A stretch of DNA of 57,917 nt from Bacteriovoracaceae bacterium (GCA_029865945.1 JARXAH010000074.1:1-57917), one strand, 5' to 3'; positions 27,640 through 36,810 are shown, counted from the first letter of the stretch. Numbers and translations: made by a program. Notes: generated by a model from the letters alone, not told the origin.

Positions 27640-29268
27640 ATGAGTTGGACAAAAAAATTATTAACGATTGCTGCTCTGGGACTCTTTGCCCAGCACGCAT
27701 TGGCCGAACCCTCTCTTGAACCGGATGCAGCGGCACTCGCCAATTTATCTAAATTGAATCTAAAAAAAACTTCTTCCAACGTTTTGGCCGATGATGCTAA
27801 TCCGAATTTATTTTGGGTTCTTCCCCCCAATTCTGGTTATGCTCGTATGGATGGCGCGCTCACTGGTGAAACGGCCAATATGGTATTTTGTAATGAGATG
27901 ATTGATTTGGCGAAATACTCTCGTGATCTTTCAAAAAAGAAAAGTGAACTTATTCGAGAAGTTAGCGGCCTTAAGAAAAAAGCACTAGCTGCGAATCAAG
28001 AGGCATCAAAAGCAAAAGAAGCTGCCTTGAAATATAGTAAAGACAACCACCTCGACATTATTTCAAATATTGATAATGAATTGGCAAAATTAAATGATAC
28101 TGCTCATGAGCTTTATGACCAAAGAGAGCAATGTGGGGATTCTGCAATTTGCGCAAATTTAGATGAACGAATTAAGAGTACTTCACAAAATATATCTAAA
28201 CTTAATCAAAACAAAATAGCAGCTATTCAAACCGCGGGAAAAAATGCTCAGAAATATAATAAATTATATAATATTTATCTTGGAAAACTTGAGACTGCTA
28301 ACCATCTATGGGATGGATATAATTCTGTTTCAGGATTTCTTGAAAAAATGCGGCAAGATTTTTTAGTTGCCTTTAATGCTTTTGGAAGATTGGAAGGCGG
28401 AAGAGCAAATATTACTTATGATAGTGGATGGTCTAAAAATGTTAAAACTCTCAATGATCTCAATCCGCAATATACGTTTCAACCTGTTCGAACAACTAAT
28501 GCAGTCTTAATGCCAGAGGCGAATGCACCTTATATTGATGGATCAACCACCATTTTGCGAACAAGTATTCCAGGTGCCACAGAATTAGGTGGGTCGTCCA
28601 TTTTGGGATCTTTTCCGGATGCCATTTCTGCAGGAGTCATTTATTCCCTCAGTGGTGCATGCCCCATTAATCAACCGGCCGAGTTTAATCATAAAGGCGA
28701 CTTAGCGAGTGTCGGAATAGTGGCAACATATGATTATCAAACATCGTACAAATTTGATATTACTGCATCATTCAACATGAGTAGTATCCTTACCAAGGCC
28801 CAAGAAGTTAGTAAGAAAAGAAGACTATTAAATTCTTCGAATACAACAACTTCAAGCATGAAAAGTGATTATGATGACCTAGTCAACATAAGTTGGAATG
28901 ATCATTCTGGGGCAATTGATCCATTGGTTAAGGAAAAAAGAGAAGCTGAGATTAGAAATAGTATTTTTAGACGGCTTGCCTTTATGGCCCTACCCATGTC
29001 AAACGACCGGGCGGCCACGCTGATAAATGCTGGAGCAGTGCCTCCAAGTGGAGCAGGACAAATTAGTACAACGCTATTGGAGACATGTCCTGCTAATTAC
29101 TATTGTGTTGCTGGAGCGGCGGCACTCACCATTCTTGACAATATATTTGGAGGAGGCAAAACAGCAGCAAATTTTACGTCGGTAAAAAACATCGATATTG
29201 TTGAACACTACTCTGAAGCAGGGTTAATGAAACAATCGGCCGGCGTTGGCTATAGTATTCAAAAATAA
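27640..29268 (+). CDS. Secreted coiled-coil protein, first gene of the sigma-54 operon
   Basis: 542 residues; signal peptide 1-22 (ending QHALA). Residues about 80-215 are a long Lys/Glu/Ala-rich coiled coil (SKKKSELIREVSGLKKKALA and following). The C-terminal half is probably beta-rich and has two Cys pairs (ACPINQ; ETCPANYYCVAG). No family recognised. The ribosome binding site GAAGGGA precedes the ATG. It is the gene nearest the sigma-54 promoter and is followed by an intercistronic hairpin and the 332-residue secreted protein. A surface or envelope structure component made on demand is a reasonable guess. Confidence 0.65.
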   Translation: MSWTKKLLTIAALGLFAQHALAEPSLEPDAAALANLSKLNLKKTSSNVLADDANPNLFWVLPPNSGYARMDGALTGETANMVFCNEMIDLAKYSRDLSKKKSELIREVSGLKKKALAANQEASKAKEAALKYSKDNHLDIISNIDNELAKLNDTAHELYDQREQCGDSAICANLDERIKSTSQNISKLNQNKIAAIQTAGKNAQKYNKLYNIYLGKLETANHLWDGYNSVSGFLEKMRQDFLVAFNAFGRLEGGRANITYDSGWSKNVKTLNDLNPQYTFQPVRTTNAVLMPEANAPYIDGSTTILRTSIPGATELGGSSILGSFPDAISAGVIYSLSGACPINQPAEFNHKGDLASVGIVATYDYQTSYKFDITASFNMSSILTKAQEVSKKRRLLNSSNTTTSSMKSDYDDLVNISWNDHSGAIDPLVKEKREAEIRNSIFRRLAFMALPMSNDRAATLINAGAVPPSGAGQISTTLLETCPANYYCVAGAAALTILDNIFGGGKTAANFTSVKNIDIVEHYSEAGLMKQSAGVGYSIQK

Positions 29269-29281
29269 AACCAATTAAAGG

Positions 29282-29314
29282 CTTGCGATGGATCGGCGAA
29301 TGGTGTATCGCAAG
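29282..29314 (+). other. Intercistronic hairpin in the sigma-54 operon
   Basis: CTTGCGAT at 29282-29289 pairs with ATCGCAAG at 29307-29314 (17-base loop), just after the stop of the first gene. No T-run follows, so it is more likely an RNA-stability or processing element than a terminator; it could give the first gene a higher mRNA level. Confidence 0.45.
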
Positions 29315-29361
29315 TCCTAAATTATATTTTAAATTTAATTAAATTAAATCGGAGAACAAAT

Positions 29362-30360
29362 ATGAAAATTTTAAATGGCCTCTTACTATCACTTTGTTAC
29401 ACAATTTTACTTCCTGCCTACGCTTCTTTAAAATTTAGCAACGGCGCGTTTTATTCAGTTCCTTATTCGGATGTCGAAACCATCTCATTAAAACTTGATT
29501 ACCCTGAGAATAATTTCACCCCTTCTGTTGTGATGAAAAATCTTAGTAACGAGTGTGCTAATTTTAGAAAATTTTTTAAAAAAAATCCGCCAAATAATGA
29601 GGCGACAATTAAAACTTATCGCGATTCCGTAAAACAACCATTTTTTTTAGAAAATTCCTTTCCAGATTTTGCGGCAAAGTTTAAAGTGGACGCAGACGCA
29701 ACGAACAAAGCGATTGCACAGAATCGCAATTCAGCAAATTCACTTCTAAACGACAGAAATTCCAACTTAGGCAACATCAAACAAACAAGTATATCATTGG
29801 TACTTACTAATTATAATTTCATCGTCCGCTCTATATCTTCAGACTCATTAACGGCGTTTGCAGATAAATATGGAATTAAACCTCTTGAAATTGAATTGTC
29901 CAACAAAGTACCCATGAGACTAGCAGGCGACATGATGGAATTTCAAAATATTTACATTCGAGGAAGAGATACCTTTTGCGATTTGATGGAAGGAAAAGCG
30001 GTTTTAGAAGCAAGTGGCGTGTCCCATGTTAGTGTAGCGCCGGAAGAACTTGAAGAGGTTTCCGATTTCTATAATAAATCCATTCCTCCGATGGTTGAAA
30101 AAGTTTTCAAAAATCAATCAAAGATCAAAAGTCGAGCAGCTTTAGTGGGATTCCACTTAGGTGAAATTCTCAAGTCATCCAGTGACCAGATTGTTGATGA
30201 GACTTATTTCCCGCAAAAAATTGAGTCATTAGTTGATAGTTTATTTGATGACTCGTTCCAAAAAAATAATTTGTGGTCGAAAAATAATCCTTCCCATCCT
30301 ATTATCATTCCCAACTACCAATCCCTCCCTGTGGCGCTTACTTTTCAGGTCAAAAAATGA
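29362..30360 (+). CDS. Secreted protein of unknown function, second gene of the sigma-54 operon
   Basis: 332 residues with a signal peptide (1-21, ending LPAYA); GGAG lies 8 bases before the ATG. There are three Cys (LCYT in the signal, NECANF and TFCDLM in the mature protein, the last two possibly paired). The C-terminus ends in SLPVALTFQVKK, a beta strand with alternating residues. The stop overlaps the next gene by 4 bases (ATGA). No family recognised. Expected to act with the coiled-coil protein before it. Confidence 0.65.
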   Translation: MKILNGLLLSLCYTILLPAYASLKFSNGAFYSVPYSDVETISLKLDYPENNFTPSVVMKNLSNECANFRKFFKKNPPNNEATIKTYRDSVKQPFFLENSFPDFAAKFKVDADATNKAIAQNRNSANSLLNDRNSNLGNIKQTSISLVLTNYNFIVRSISSDSLTAFADKYGIKPLEIELSNKVPMRLAGDMMEFQNIYIRGRDTFCDLMEGKAVLEASGVSHVSVAPEELEEVSDFYNKSIPPMVEKVFKNQSKIKSRAALVGFHLGEILKSSSDQIVDETYFPQKIESLVDSLFDDSFQKNNLWSKNNPSHPIIIPNYQSLPVALTFQVKK

Positions 30361-30845
30361 AAGTAAAATACACATTCATTCTTTCCATTTCTGTCCTGGC
30401 CGTGTTATCCACTTTTTGGTTTCCATTCGCTAAGAATTCATCATCAGAAGAGGCAATGCAAAAAAACATATCATTGATGGACCAGCAGAAGGGGCAGGAA
30501 TGGGTAAAGGAAACGACACCTGATCAATACCAGGGAAATCAGACGAAAAATTTTGATTACAAAAACGAAATTCTTGTAGCTAGAAGCAAAGCACCCTCGC
30601 TTACGGAGTTAAGTAAATCCTATGAATCGATGGATGATCAAAATGAATTAAAGGAAGAGTACAATCATTCATTAGAGCTAATAAAAAAGCTTGATCTCAT
30701 TGGGAAGGCCAATAAGGAAAAATTAACTAGCGATGAGTTGGTGATATTAACGACTGAGATGAGGAAGCAGGGGGTAATTGGCTTAAGGCTTGCGGAACTT
30801 GAATTTGAGAAATATGAACAAAGCAACCCTAACATTAATAATTAA
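30357..30845 (+). CDS. Exported or membrane-anchored small protein
   Basis: 162 residues. The N-terminus MKVKYTFILSISVLAVLSTFWF is a single hydrophobic segment, either an uncleaved anchor or a signal peptide without a clear site. The rest is highly charged and helical (SLTELSKSYESMDDQNELKE, LDLIGKANKEKLTSDELVIL), acidic overall. Start overlaps the preceding stop (ATGA), so it is coupled to it. No family recognised. Confidence 0.65.
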   Translation: MKVKYTFILSISVLAVLSTFWFPFAKNSSSEEAMQKNISLMDQQKGQEWVKETTPDQYQGNQTKNFDYKNEILVARSKAPSLTELSKSYESMDDQNELKEEYNHSLELIKKLDLIGKANKEKLTSDELVILTTEMRKQGVIGLRLAELEFEKYEQSNPNINN

Positions 30846-30868
30846 AAATTAAAAAGAAGGCAATGGTT

Positions 30869-31057
30869 ATGAAAATAATGATTACTTTTCTAGGCATTCT
30901 GATTTGCACTTCTTGTTTACGGAAAATAGAAGGACAGAATAACTTACAAATCCCGAAGCAAGAAGTTCAAGCATTACAAGAGCGATGCATGCAATCAAAT
31001 GAAGAGAGCAACGTTTTTGTTTTAACTAAAGAGCTTCAAGAAAACAAAAAAACTTAG
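30869..31057 (+). CDS. Lipoprotein, N-terminal part of a frameshifted gene
   Basis: About 62 residues from the ATG at 30869, which has AGAAGG 8 bases upstream (an ATG at 30863 is too close to that site). Lipobox CTSC in the signal peptide. The frame stops at 31055-31057 directly after a run of seven A (31046-31052). A -1 shift in that run continues the reading as KNLDSLWNRNAIEENKEEIE in the next frame without a gap, giving one lipoprotein of about 239 residues. Either a real mutation, a sequence error, or slippage on the A-run. Confidence 0.6.
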   Translation: MKIMITFLGILICTSCLRKIEGQNNLQIPKQEVQALQERCMQSNEESNVFVLTKELQENKKT

Positions 31058-31062
31058 ATTCA

Positions 31063-31587
31063 TTGTGGAATAGGAATGCCATTGAGGAAAACAAAGAAGA
31101 AATTGAAAAAATTTCTTTAAACATTACAAAAATTGTTGAGAAGCTTAAAGAAGTCACCTCCTCTGAATTTTCTGAAAAAAAAATTCCCTTTCAAATTGTT
31201 TGGGATATTAAAAAGGATATAATCCAGCAAGATATTGAGAAAATTTCATCGCAAAACTACATGGATAAAACGTACTGGCGACTAATCGACAAAAGAATTT
31301 CGAAGATATACTCCGGCGGAAGAGAATTGGCCTTTGACAACTCGGATGCTAGAAATACTAAAGATGGTATTATCACTTCATTTTCTAACAACAGTGAGAA
31401 CGGAATTCAAGTGAGCCGCGAGGGAGTTGCTTCTGCCCTTGATGTATGCCAGCTACAAAAGGTACTTTTAATTGTCGTAGAGCTCGTTTACAGAAAAATT
31501 AATCCCAATTCCATTATTGATAAAAAATTTCCTGCGGCCTTAAAAGAGATTAAACTAAGATATGGACTTGTGGTTAAAAACTCCTAA
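31063..31587 (+). CDS. C-terminal part of the frameshifted lipoprotein
   Basis: 174 codons, whose only nearby start is a TTG at 31063 without ribosome binding site, so it is unlikely to be an independent gene. The sequence is helical and charged (EIEKISLNITKIVEKLKEVT) then a mixed domain with DVCQLQKVLLIVVELVYRKI. Joined to the preceding frame by a -1 shift at the A-run at 31046-31052 it forms the body of the lipoprotein. No family recognised. Confidence 0.6.
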   Translation: MWNRNAIEENKEEIEKISLNITKIVEKLKEVTSSEFSEKKIPFQIVWDIKKDIIQQDIEKISSQNYMDKTYWRLIDKRISKIYSGGRELAFDNSDARNTKDGIITSFSNNSENGIQVSREGVASALDVCQLQKVLLIVVELVYRKINPNSIIDKKFPAALKEIKLRYGLVVKNS

Positions 31588-31657
31588 CAATTGTTTTAGG
31601 TGAAAGCTGAAAAATGATTATTGAGAGAATAAAAATTTTTACTTAGCGAAAGGATGG

Positions 31658-32002
31658 ATGATGAAACATGTGATGAAGTTGATGATGATTATTAGTTTTT
31701 GCGTTATTTTAAATTCCTGCTCGAATGGAGGAGGCGATGGTGCAGGCGCGGGAGGTAATTCAGGCACGAGCAATCAGCCTCAACAAAATCCTGAAAATGA
31801 AGCAGAGACAGAAACTCTTACTACGTCGGAAATTGCCAATGTCGACGCCTGTAAGGAAAAACTGCAAGTTACTATTTTAGAAAATGGTAATTCTCGAAGC
31901 GCAACTCCTGGAGAAATTGCGGCGCAGGGATATTTAATTTCTAAGAAATGTGGTTTTTCTGAAGCGGAACTCCAGTACTACCTAAGAAAACAGGGATACT
32001 AA
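31658..32002 (+). CDS. Small lipoprotein, last gene of the sigma-54 operon
   Basis: About 114 residues; ATGs at 31658 and 31661 both follow AAAGGA closely, the second at better spacing. Lipobox LNSC, then a Gly-rich flexible linker (NGGGDGAGAGGNSG) and a short folded part with two Cys (VDACKEK, KKCGFSE) and a conserved-looking end LQYYLRKQGY. It follows the frameshifted lipoprotein by 70 bases and precedes a terminator-like hairpin. No family recognised. Confidence 0.7.
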   Translation: MMKHVMKLMMIISFCVILNSCSNGGGDGAGAGGNSGTSNQPQQNPENEAETETLTTSEIANVDACKEKLQVTILENGNSRSATPGEIAAQGYLISKKCGFSEAELQYYLRKQGY

Positions 32003-32019
32003 ATTATATTTTTAAAAAA

Positions 32020-32053
32020 AAAGTTGCATGGATGAAACAATCCGTGCAGCTTT
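32020..32053 (+). terminator. Probable terminator of the sigma-54 operon
   Basis: AAAGTTGCATGGAT pairs with ATCCGTGCAGCTTT around the loop GAAACA, 14 positions with two wobble pairs, 17 bases after the last stop codon. A-rich before, but only a short T/C tract after, so efficiency is uncertain. Confidence 0.6.
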
Positions 32054-32239
32054 CCCTAAGGATAACATCCTGGTTAACTTCCCATCAAGGCACCTGGCCA
32101 ATTAAGAAAAATGAAAAATTTCGCAAGATCATTCATGTTTGAACATTAAAGTAATTCATCAAATGCTTTCTAACATTATTCAAAGTAAGAGAAACGATTA
32201 AAAAAGAAAAAATTTCTAAGTCGCTTAGTATTGGATTAT

Positions 32240-34003
32240 TTACTGTTCCATGGATTGAAGTATTTTTTGCTTAAGGCAGTGATCTATAACTAATAATTTG
32301 GCCGAATCAGGTAAAAATCTGAATATTTGAGTCGATTTTTGCAGTGAGGCAATCAATCCTTCTGCATGAGTTACTGGCAAGCCTAAAGATTGATCCAACA
32401 AATTATCAAAAGATGTGAAAGAGTTACCCTGAGAGACTTTTAAAAAATCTAAGATAGCAAAAAATGCATGCCTGGAGGCATTGTAGGAGGGACCTTTTAA
32501 TCGGCGTACTAAGTCTGGCAATAAACCTTTTTCTACCAGTTCCTTTTCTGCCGTGAAGTATATTTTCATTTTTTCATTCATGGCCGAAAAAAAATGGACT
32601 GGCTTTTCAAAATGAGCATATTGGTCATAGACAGCATAGTTAGACAAATAGTTATCAATGAATGGATCTAAAGATGAATGGTAATCATCATTTTTTTTTA
32701 TTTCTGCAGCAAGTTTTTTATTAAATTCATTCATCACTACCACATGATAATCTCTTGGGTGATATACTGGCAGTGTGGATATTGCTCCCCAAACACCAAC
32801 AGAAAATCTGGTGTCGTATCCAGTATTTACTTGGTAAATTACTTTATTTTTTTGATCGTAGAAACCTTGCATTAGTTTGAGTGGTAAAGTTTTTTCTTTG
32901 GATATGAAATGAACTTTATTACTGACGAATTTCAAAAAATCCGAAACGTCATCTCTAATTTGCGTATTAGCTACTGCAGATGAGAGTGATTCAATAAATT
33001 GGTTTACTTGATGTAAAGTGCTCGGGTTAGAGTCTGAAGGATTAGGGATGTTATCGGTAATAATATGATACATCTTTTCAGAACTTGTTTGTCCAGCATT
33101 TAGGTAATGTTGATAGGCATAAAGCAATGTAGAAAACCCATACTGCAGCTGGGATAATCCTTTCATGTCAGGCCCTCTTTGAATAACTGTTAAAACGTAA
33201 TTATCCTGTTTTAGGTTAATCATTTTTGCAGTATGAGATCTTAGTATTCCTTTTTTAAGAGCATCATTTATCGCTGAAAAAAAATCGGCTGGGCTTGGAT
33301 AAGTTTCATTTAATTCCCTTCTATCACTAAAAAAACCCACTGAAGAAGGATTAACATCAACTTTTGCAAAAAATAAACCATTATTTTTTTCCAAACCACT
33401 TAGTAAGAAATCCTTATAGCTGCTATCATAATATTCTGGATATATTATTACATTGCCTTCTAATTTAAGGGACTCAGGAAAAGATAGTCTACCTCTGGTT
33501 GTTATACTTTGCTCGGAGTTCATCAGAAATAATCTGCAATTTTTAGAAGAAAGAGAATTATTTTCTTTTTGATTGAAGTACGCTGAATTCATGATCGCCA
33601 CGGGTATATTTATTTTATTCATCACAACAGATCTATTCTGATAAACACTAGAATTGCCCTCTGCTGCGTTAAGTTGATTCAACAAATCAATATCAATTAT
33701 TTCTTTTGTAATAAGATCCTCAGTATAAATCAGTTTATGCGTATCATAAGGCATTGGAGGATTTTCAGAATTAGGATAAGCCTTAGCAGGCAACATCAGA
33801 AATTTGATTTCTATTTTTTTTAAAATGTCAGGATGTTGACTTAGATCGAATAACACATTTTTGAATAAACTTTTATTGAGTCCTAAATCACCATACCCAT
33901 CAGGCATGTTGATGCCTGAAGTAAAGAATATTTGAATTTTATCACAGCTCCAAGTTTTCACCGCGGACATAAAAAGTAACACGCCTATCACAGATAATTT
34001 CAT
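32240..34003 (-). CDS. Large secreted protein of unknown function
   Basis: 587 residues; signal peptide 1-19 (ending KTWSC; the Cys could be either the last signal residue or the first mature one). The mature protein begins DKIQIFFTSGINMPDGYGDL and is a long soluble alpha/beta protein with few Cys (KNCRLF, DHCLKQ). No HEXXH, lipase or other catalytic motif is recognised. It follows the 273-residue secreted protein by 19 bases on the same strand, so the two form an operon. Located at the convergent boundary with the sigma-54 operon. Confidence 0.65.
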   Translation of the reverse strand: MKLSVIGVLLFMSAVKTWSCDKIQIFFTSGINMPDGYGDLGLNKSLFKNVLFDLSQHPDILKKIEIKFLMLPAKAYPNSENPPMPYDTHKLIYTEDLITKEIIDIDLLNQLNAAEGNSSVYQNRSVVMNKINIPVAIMNSAYFNQKENNSLSSKNCRLFLMNSEQSITTRGRLSFPESLKLEGNVIIYPEYYDSSYKDFLLSGLEKNNGLFFAKVDVNPSSVGFFSDRRELNETYPSPADFFSAINDALKKGILRSHTAKMINLKQDNYVLTVIQRGPDMKGLSQLQYGFSTLLYAYQHYLNAGQTSSEKMYHIITDNIPNPSDSNPSTLHQVNQFIESLSSAVANTQIRDDVSDFLKFVSNKVHFISKEKTLPLKLMQGFYDQKNKVIYQVNTGYDTRFSVGVWGAISTLPVYHPRDYHVVVMNEFNKKLAAEIKKNDDYHSSLDPFIDNYLSNYAVYDQYAHFEKPVHFFSAMNEKMKIYFTAEKELVEKGLLPDLVRRLKGPSYNASRHAFFAILDFLKVSQGNSFTSFDNLLDQSLGLPVTHAEGLIASLQKSTQIFRFLPDSAKLLVIDHCLKQKILQSMEQ

Positions 34004-34022
34004 TTACTCTACCTTTGTCTTT

Positions 34023-34793
34023 TTAATTTCCCTTAAAATAGGTTTCGTTACACTCCTCGATCCACTTGTTTAATTTTTTATAGGAATCCTCAACAGGTAA
34101 ATTATGTTTTTCAAAATACTTTAAAATTATTCTTTGTTCTTCCAAAATAAATACCTTTAGAAATTTAGTTTGTTTTGTTTTAGATTCATTAAAAGGTGTT
34201 GGGTATTCCACTTGCCCTATATTTCCTTGTCTCATGGAAGTGGAATCATCGATATCCGGAGTTTTCATTTCAATATAATTTAGTAATTCTTTAAATTTGG
34301 AATAAACGCTCTCGCTAGGGTTTGGCATTTGCAGCATAAAATGTTTATAGTTCTCACCTCTTAGCCAGTTACGAAGTTCCTGCTTGATGTTTTCTTTTTT
34401 TGTTAGATTCCCATAAGAAAAATAGATCGAAATTTGATCGATCCCGTAAAGGGCCTTTTGTAACAACAGCAAATGTTCGCCATCAGTTGATAGAATTTGC
34501 AGCAAGGGAAACAAAACATAGTGAATACTGACTAGAAATTCAAGAGGATTGTCCAAATTTGCAACCTCAAGAACTTTACCAACTAAATTTTGCGCAGCTT
34601 CCGGCAAAAAAAGGTAATCATCTAGCATTTTTATAATTTGACCGGCGTGGGCATTAACATCTACCTTACCAAGGATTTTTATATTTTTTTCCCAAGGTAA
34701 CACTTTTACCGCACAGCCTCTCAAACCTAAGCCAGCGGAGGCCTCTTGTCCCACAACAAGGAATAGTGAGTAAAATAATAAAATGAACTTCAT
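34023..34793 (-). CDS. Secreted protein of unknown function
   Basis: About 256 residues from the ATG at 34793, which opens the signal peptide MKFILLFYSLFLVVGQEASA; in-frame ATGs at 34808 and 34844 are possible but only add a tail. The mature part starts GLGLRGCAVKVLPWEKNIKI and is mostly helical (HAGQIIKMLDDYLFLPEAAQ). Two Cys. First gene of a two-gene operon with the 587-residue protein. No family recognised. Confidence 0.6.
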   Translation of the reverse strand: MKFILLFYSLFLVVGQEASAGLGLRGCAVKVLPWEKNIKILGKVDVNAHAGQIIKMLDDYLFLPEAAQNLVGKVLEVANLDNPLEFLVSIHYVLFPLLQILSTDGEHLLLLQKALYGIDQISIYFSYGNLTKKENIKQELRNWLRGENYKHFMLQMPNPSESVYSKFKELLNYIEMKTPDIDDSTSMRQGNIGQVEYPTPFNESKTKQTKFLKVFILEEQRIILKYFEKHNLPVEDSYKKLNKWIEECNETYFKGN

Positions 34794-34844
34794 AGATTTT
34801 GTATCCATCAAGTTCAATTTATAGCATGTTGTTATTAGCGCCAT

Positions 34845-35134
34845 ATAGAGTGGAAAAAGCTACCGTCCTTGATTGTATGACTTTGGTTAAAAAAATGAAT
34901 TAGGAAAGTATCAAGGTTGTTGGATTTCTCTTTAGTAGACTAGATTAGTTCAACGAAGCATTTTCGATAAAAACATAAGTTTAGGGATACAAACAAGTAG
35001 GTTTTTAAAAATACTAATCAAATTAAATAGGGAAATTTAGTTTATCATTAGGGAACTACAAAGAGCGTGGCCCCCAAAAAAAAGATTCGAATATACAAAA
35101 ATTGTTACAAACAGAATTGGTTCTGTGGACGTTA
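34845..35134. other. Intergenic region, nothing recognised
   Basis: About 290 AT-rich bases between the stop of the 463-residue gene and the promoter side of the two-gene operon. No hairpin with T-run, repeat copy or small gene was found. Confidence 0.3.
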
Positions 35135-36526
35135 CTAGTTAGCTGATTTAATGAGCCTGATTTTTTTTACAAACTGATTGCCTTTGCACGAAAAGGTCAA
35201 GGGTATTTCATAAACACCTGCGGGAACATTATCAACAGTGACTTGAAGTTGATAGGGATTTAAATTTTGATTTATTTTTGCCCCAGAAATTGATTTTTTC
35301 CCATCTATGCTTACTAATGGTCCAACAACAATTGAACATGAAGTTTCTTTTTCAAATAAAGGAATATTGATATTGAAGTGATCCACAAATGGATTGGGCG
35401 AAACCGCTATTCCAGGGATTTTAATTCCAGGCGAATGAACTTGATATTCTGTTTGGCATTCTTGAGATGTAACTTCAAATCCATCTTGAGGGGCACTGGA
35501 AAAAAGTGCTACTTCAAAATTTTTAAAAGGATAGCCAGAGCTAGTGCTGGGAATTTTCTCTTGGCAATTAGCTTTGTAAGCGGCGTAGTGACAAGCAACA
35601 TCTTTTAATTTTTTTATCGGATCTTCCCAAGTACTGGGTAGTATATAGTGTCGTAGTCGTGATGCGCTAGACACTAGAGAATCGACATAGATAATAAAAC
35701 CATTAATACTAATATAATTCAGGGCTTCGTTGCTCAATATTCTATGCATGCTAACAAAATTTTTCTCACACAAAATTTTGTGATCCAGATCTTGGATATT
35801 GGGAGCAAGCTTACTTAGGAAGCTAGGAAAATCCGTACTATTTTTTAAAAATGAAGAAATTTCAGGATTAGCTTCGATGGCAGGGTAACTCCCTAGACAA
35901 TAATCATTCAACCCACTAACTGCTAACGCCGCTTCTTCATAGTAAACATTTCCTTTCACTAAAATTTCGTATGAAGTATTTTCTACGACAAATTTTTCTG
36001 TTTCCCATACTGTGGGATCTTGCACCGACTGATCTTCTAGTTGTTCTAATAATAAATTAAATTCTGCCGTTTCATCGACGAAGACACCAAAGTTGTTAGA
36101 GTGCCTTAGGCATAGTTTTCTTATTTCCTCACGTGAATAAGGCAAAATATTACTAAATTTATTAGCGATGAATTCTGCTTCACTGAGGTTGGGATAGGGT
36201 GAATTCAATGTCGATAGTGTAGTGATATAATTTCCTAAGGAGGTAGGAATATTTTTATTTTTCAAATAGTTTAGGGCATAATTTGTCCAGGCCATCGTTC
36301 TATTAAAAACATTCTGATGTGTCGTTTGGCAGATTGATTGATTTACAGGAAATTCAATTTTAGGAAAAAATTGTTTACTAATTTTAGTCAAAATTTTTCC
36401 ACTAAAGTAGTAGTACAAATCTTTGTCGTTTTCACAATAAGTGGCTTGAGCTTTCACCGTCATTGATAATGGCCAGCAAAAAGAAAGCACAAGTACAAAA
36501 GTCTTCTTAAGGATATTTTTTTTCAT
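35135..36526 (-). CDS. Secreted protein with a T9SS-like C-terminal domain
   Basis: 463 residues; signal peptide 1-26 (ending MTVKAQ). The long helical middle (about 30-340) contains many Cys (IREEIRKLCLRH, NDYCLGSYPA, EKIPS preceded by NCQ) and is unrecognised. The last about 85 residues look like a type IX sorting domain: VSPNPFVDHFNINIPL, then VDNVPAGVYEIPLTFSCKG and a basic end KKIRLIKSAN. That domain directs secretion in Bacteroidota. Whether it works so here is unknown; a plain Ig-like domain is the alternative. Single gene, with repeat E upstream of it. Confidence 0.65.
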   Translation of the reverse strand: MKKNILKKTFVLVLSFCWPLSMTVKAQATYCENDKDLYYYFSGKILTKISKQFFPKIEFPVNQSICQTTHQNVFNRTMAWTNYALNYLKNKNIPTSLGNYITTLSTLNSPYPNLSEAEFIANKFSNILPYSREEIRKLCLRHSNNFGVFVDETAEFNLLLEQLEDQSVQDPTVWETEKFVVENTSYEILVKGNVYYEEAALAVSGLNDYCLGSYPAIEANPEISSFLKNSTDFPSFLSKLAPNIQDLDHKILCEKNFVSMHRILSNEALNYISINGFIIYVDSLVSSASRLRHYILPSTWEDPIKKLKDVACHYAAYKANCQEKIPSTSSGYPFKNFEVALFSSAPQDGFEVTSQECQTEYQVHSPGIKIPGIAVSPNPFVDHFNINIPLFEKETSCSIVVGPLVSIDGKKSISGAKINQNLNPYQLQVTVDNVPAGVYEIPLTFSCKGNQFVKKIRLIKSAN

Positions 36527-36651
36527 AGCTTAAACACTAATACAAAAAAAAATCGCAAGAAATATTTTTTAATTTCATTTACTTTATTACAAGGTTTTAA
36601 AAATAATTACTTATCTTTTTTTCTTGGACTATGAAACGACTTTACAAATTC

Positions 36652-36800
36652 TATACTCATTGGAATTTGTTTTTCAGGGTAGTGCATGAGGTTTCAAACC
36701 AAAGGTTTGGAAGGCGTATAGTGGTCATACGTCGACGACGGAAATGATCCAACGATTTGGATCATTTGCACACCATGAAAACCGAAGTGCGATGGGTATA
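36652..36800. repeat. Structured repeat, copy E
   Basis: 149 bases. Outer arms (TATACTCAT at 36652 against the complement of ATGGGTATA ending at 36800; TTTTCAGGGTAGTGC against the complement of GCACACCATGAAAA) pair imperfectly over about 35 positions. Three hairpins: CAAACC/GGTTTG, CGTAT/ATACG, and AAATGATCCAA/TTGGATCATTT (about 36742-36767). The last shares its TCCAACGATTTGGA core with copy B, but the outer arm bases differ in a paired manner. It ends 10 bases from the stop of the 192-residue gene. Confidence 0.8.
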
Positions 36801-36810
36801 TCTCTTCGGT

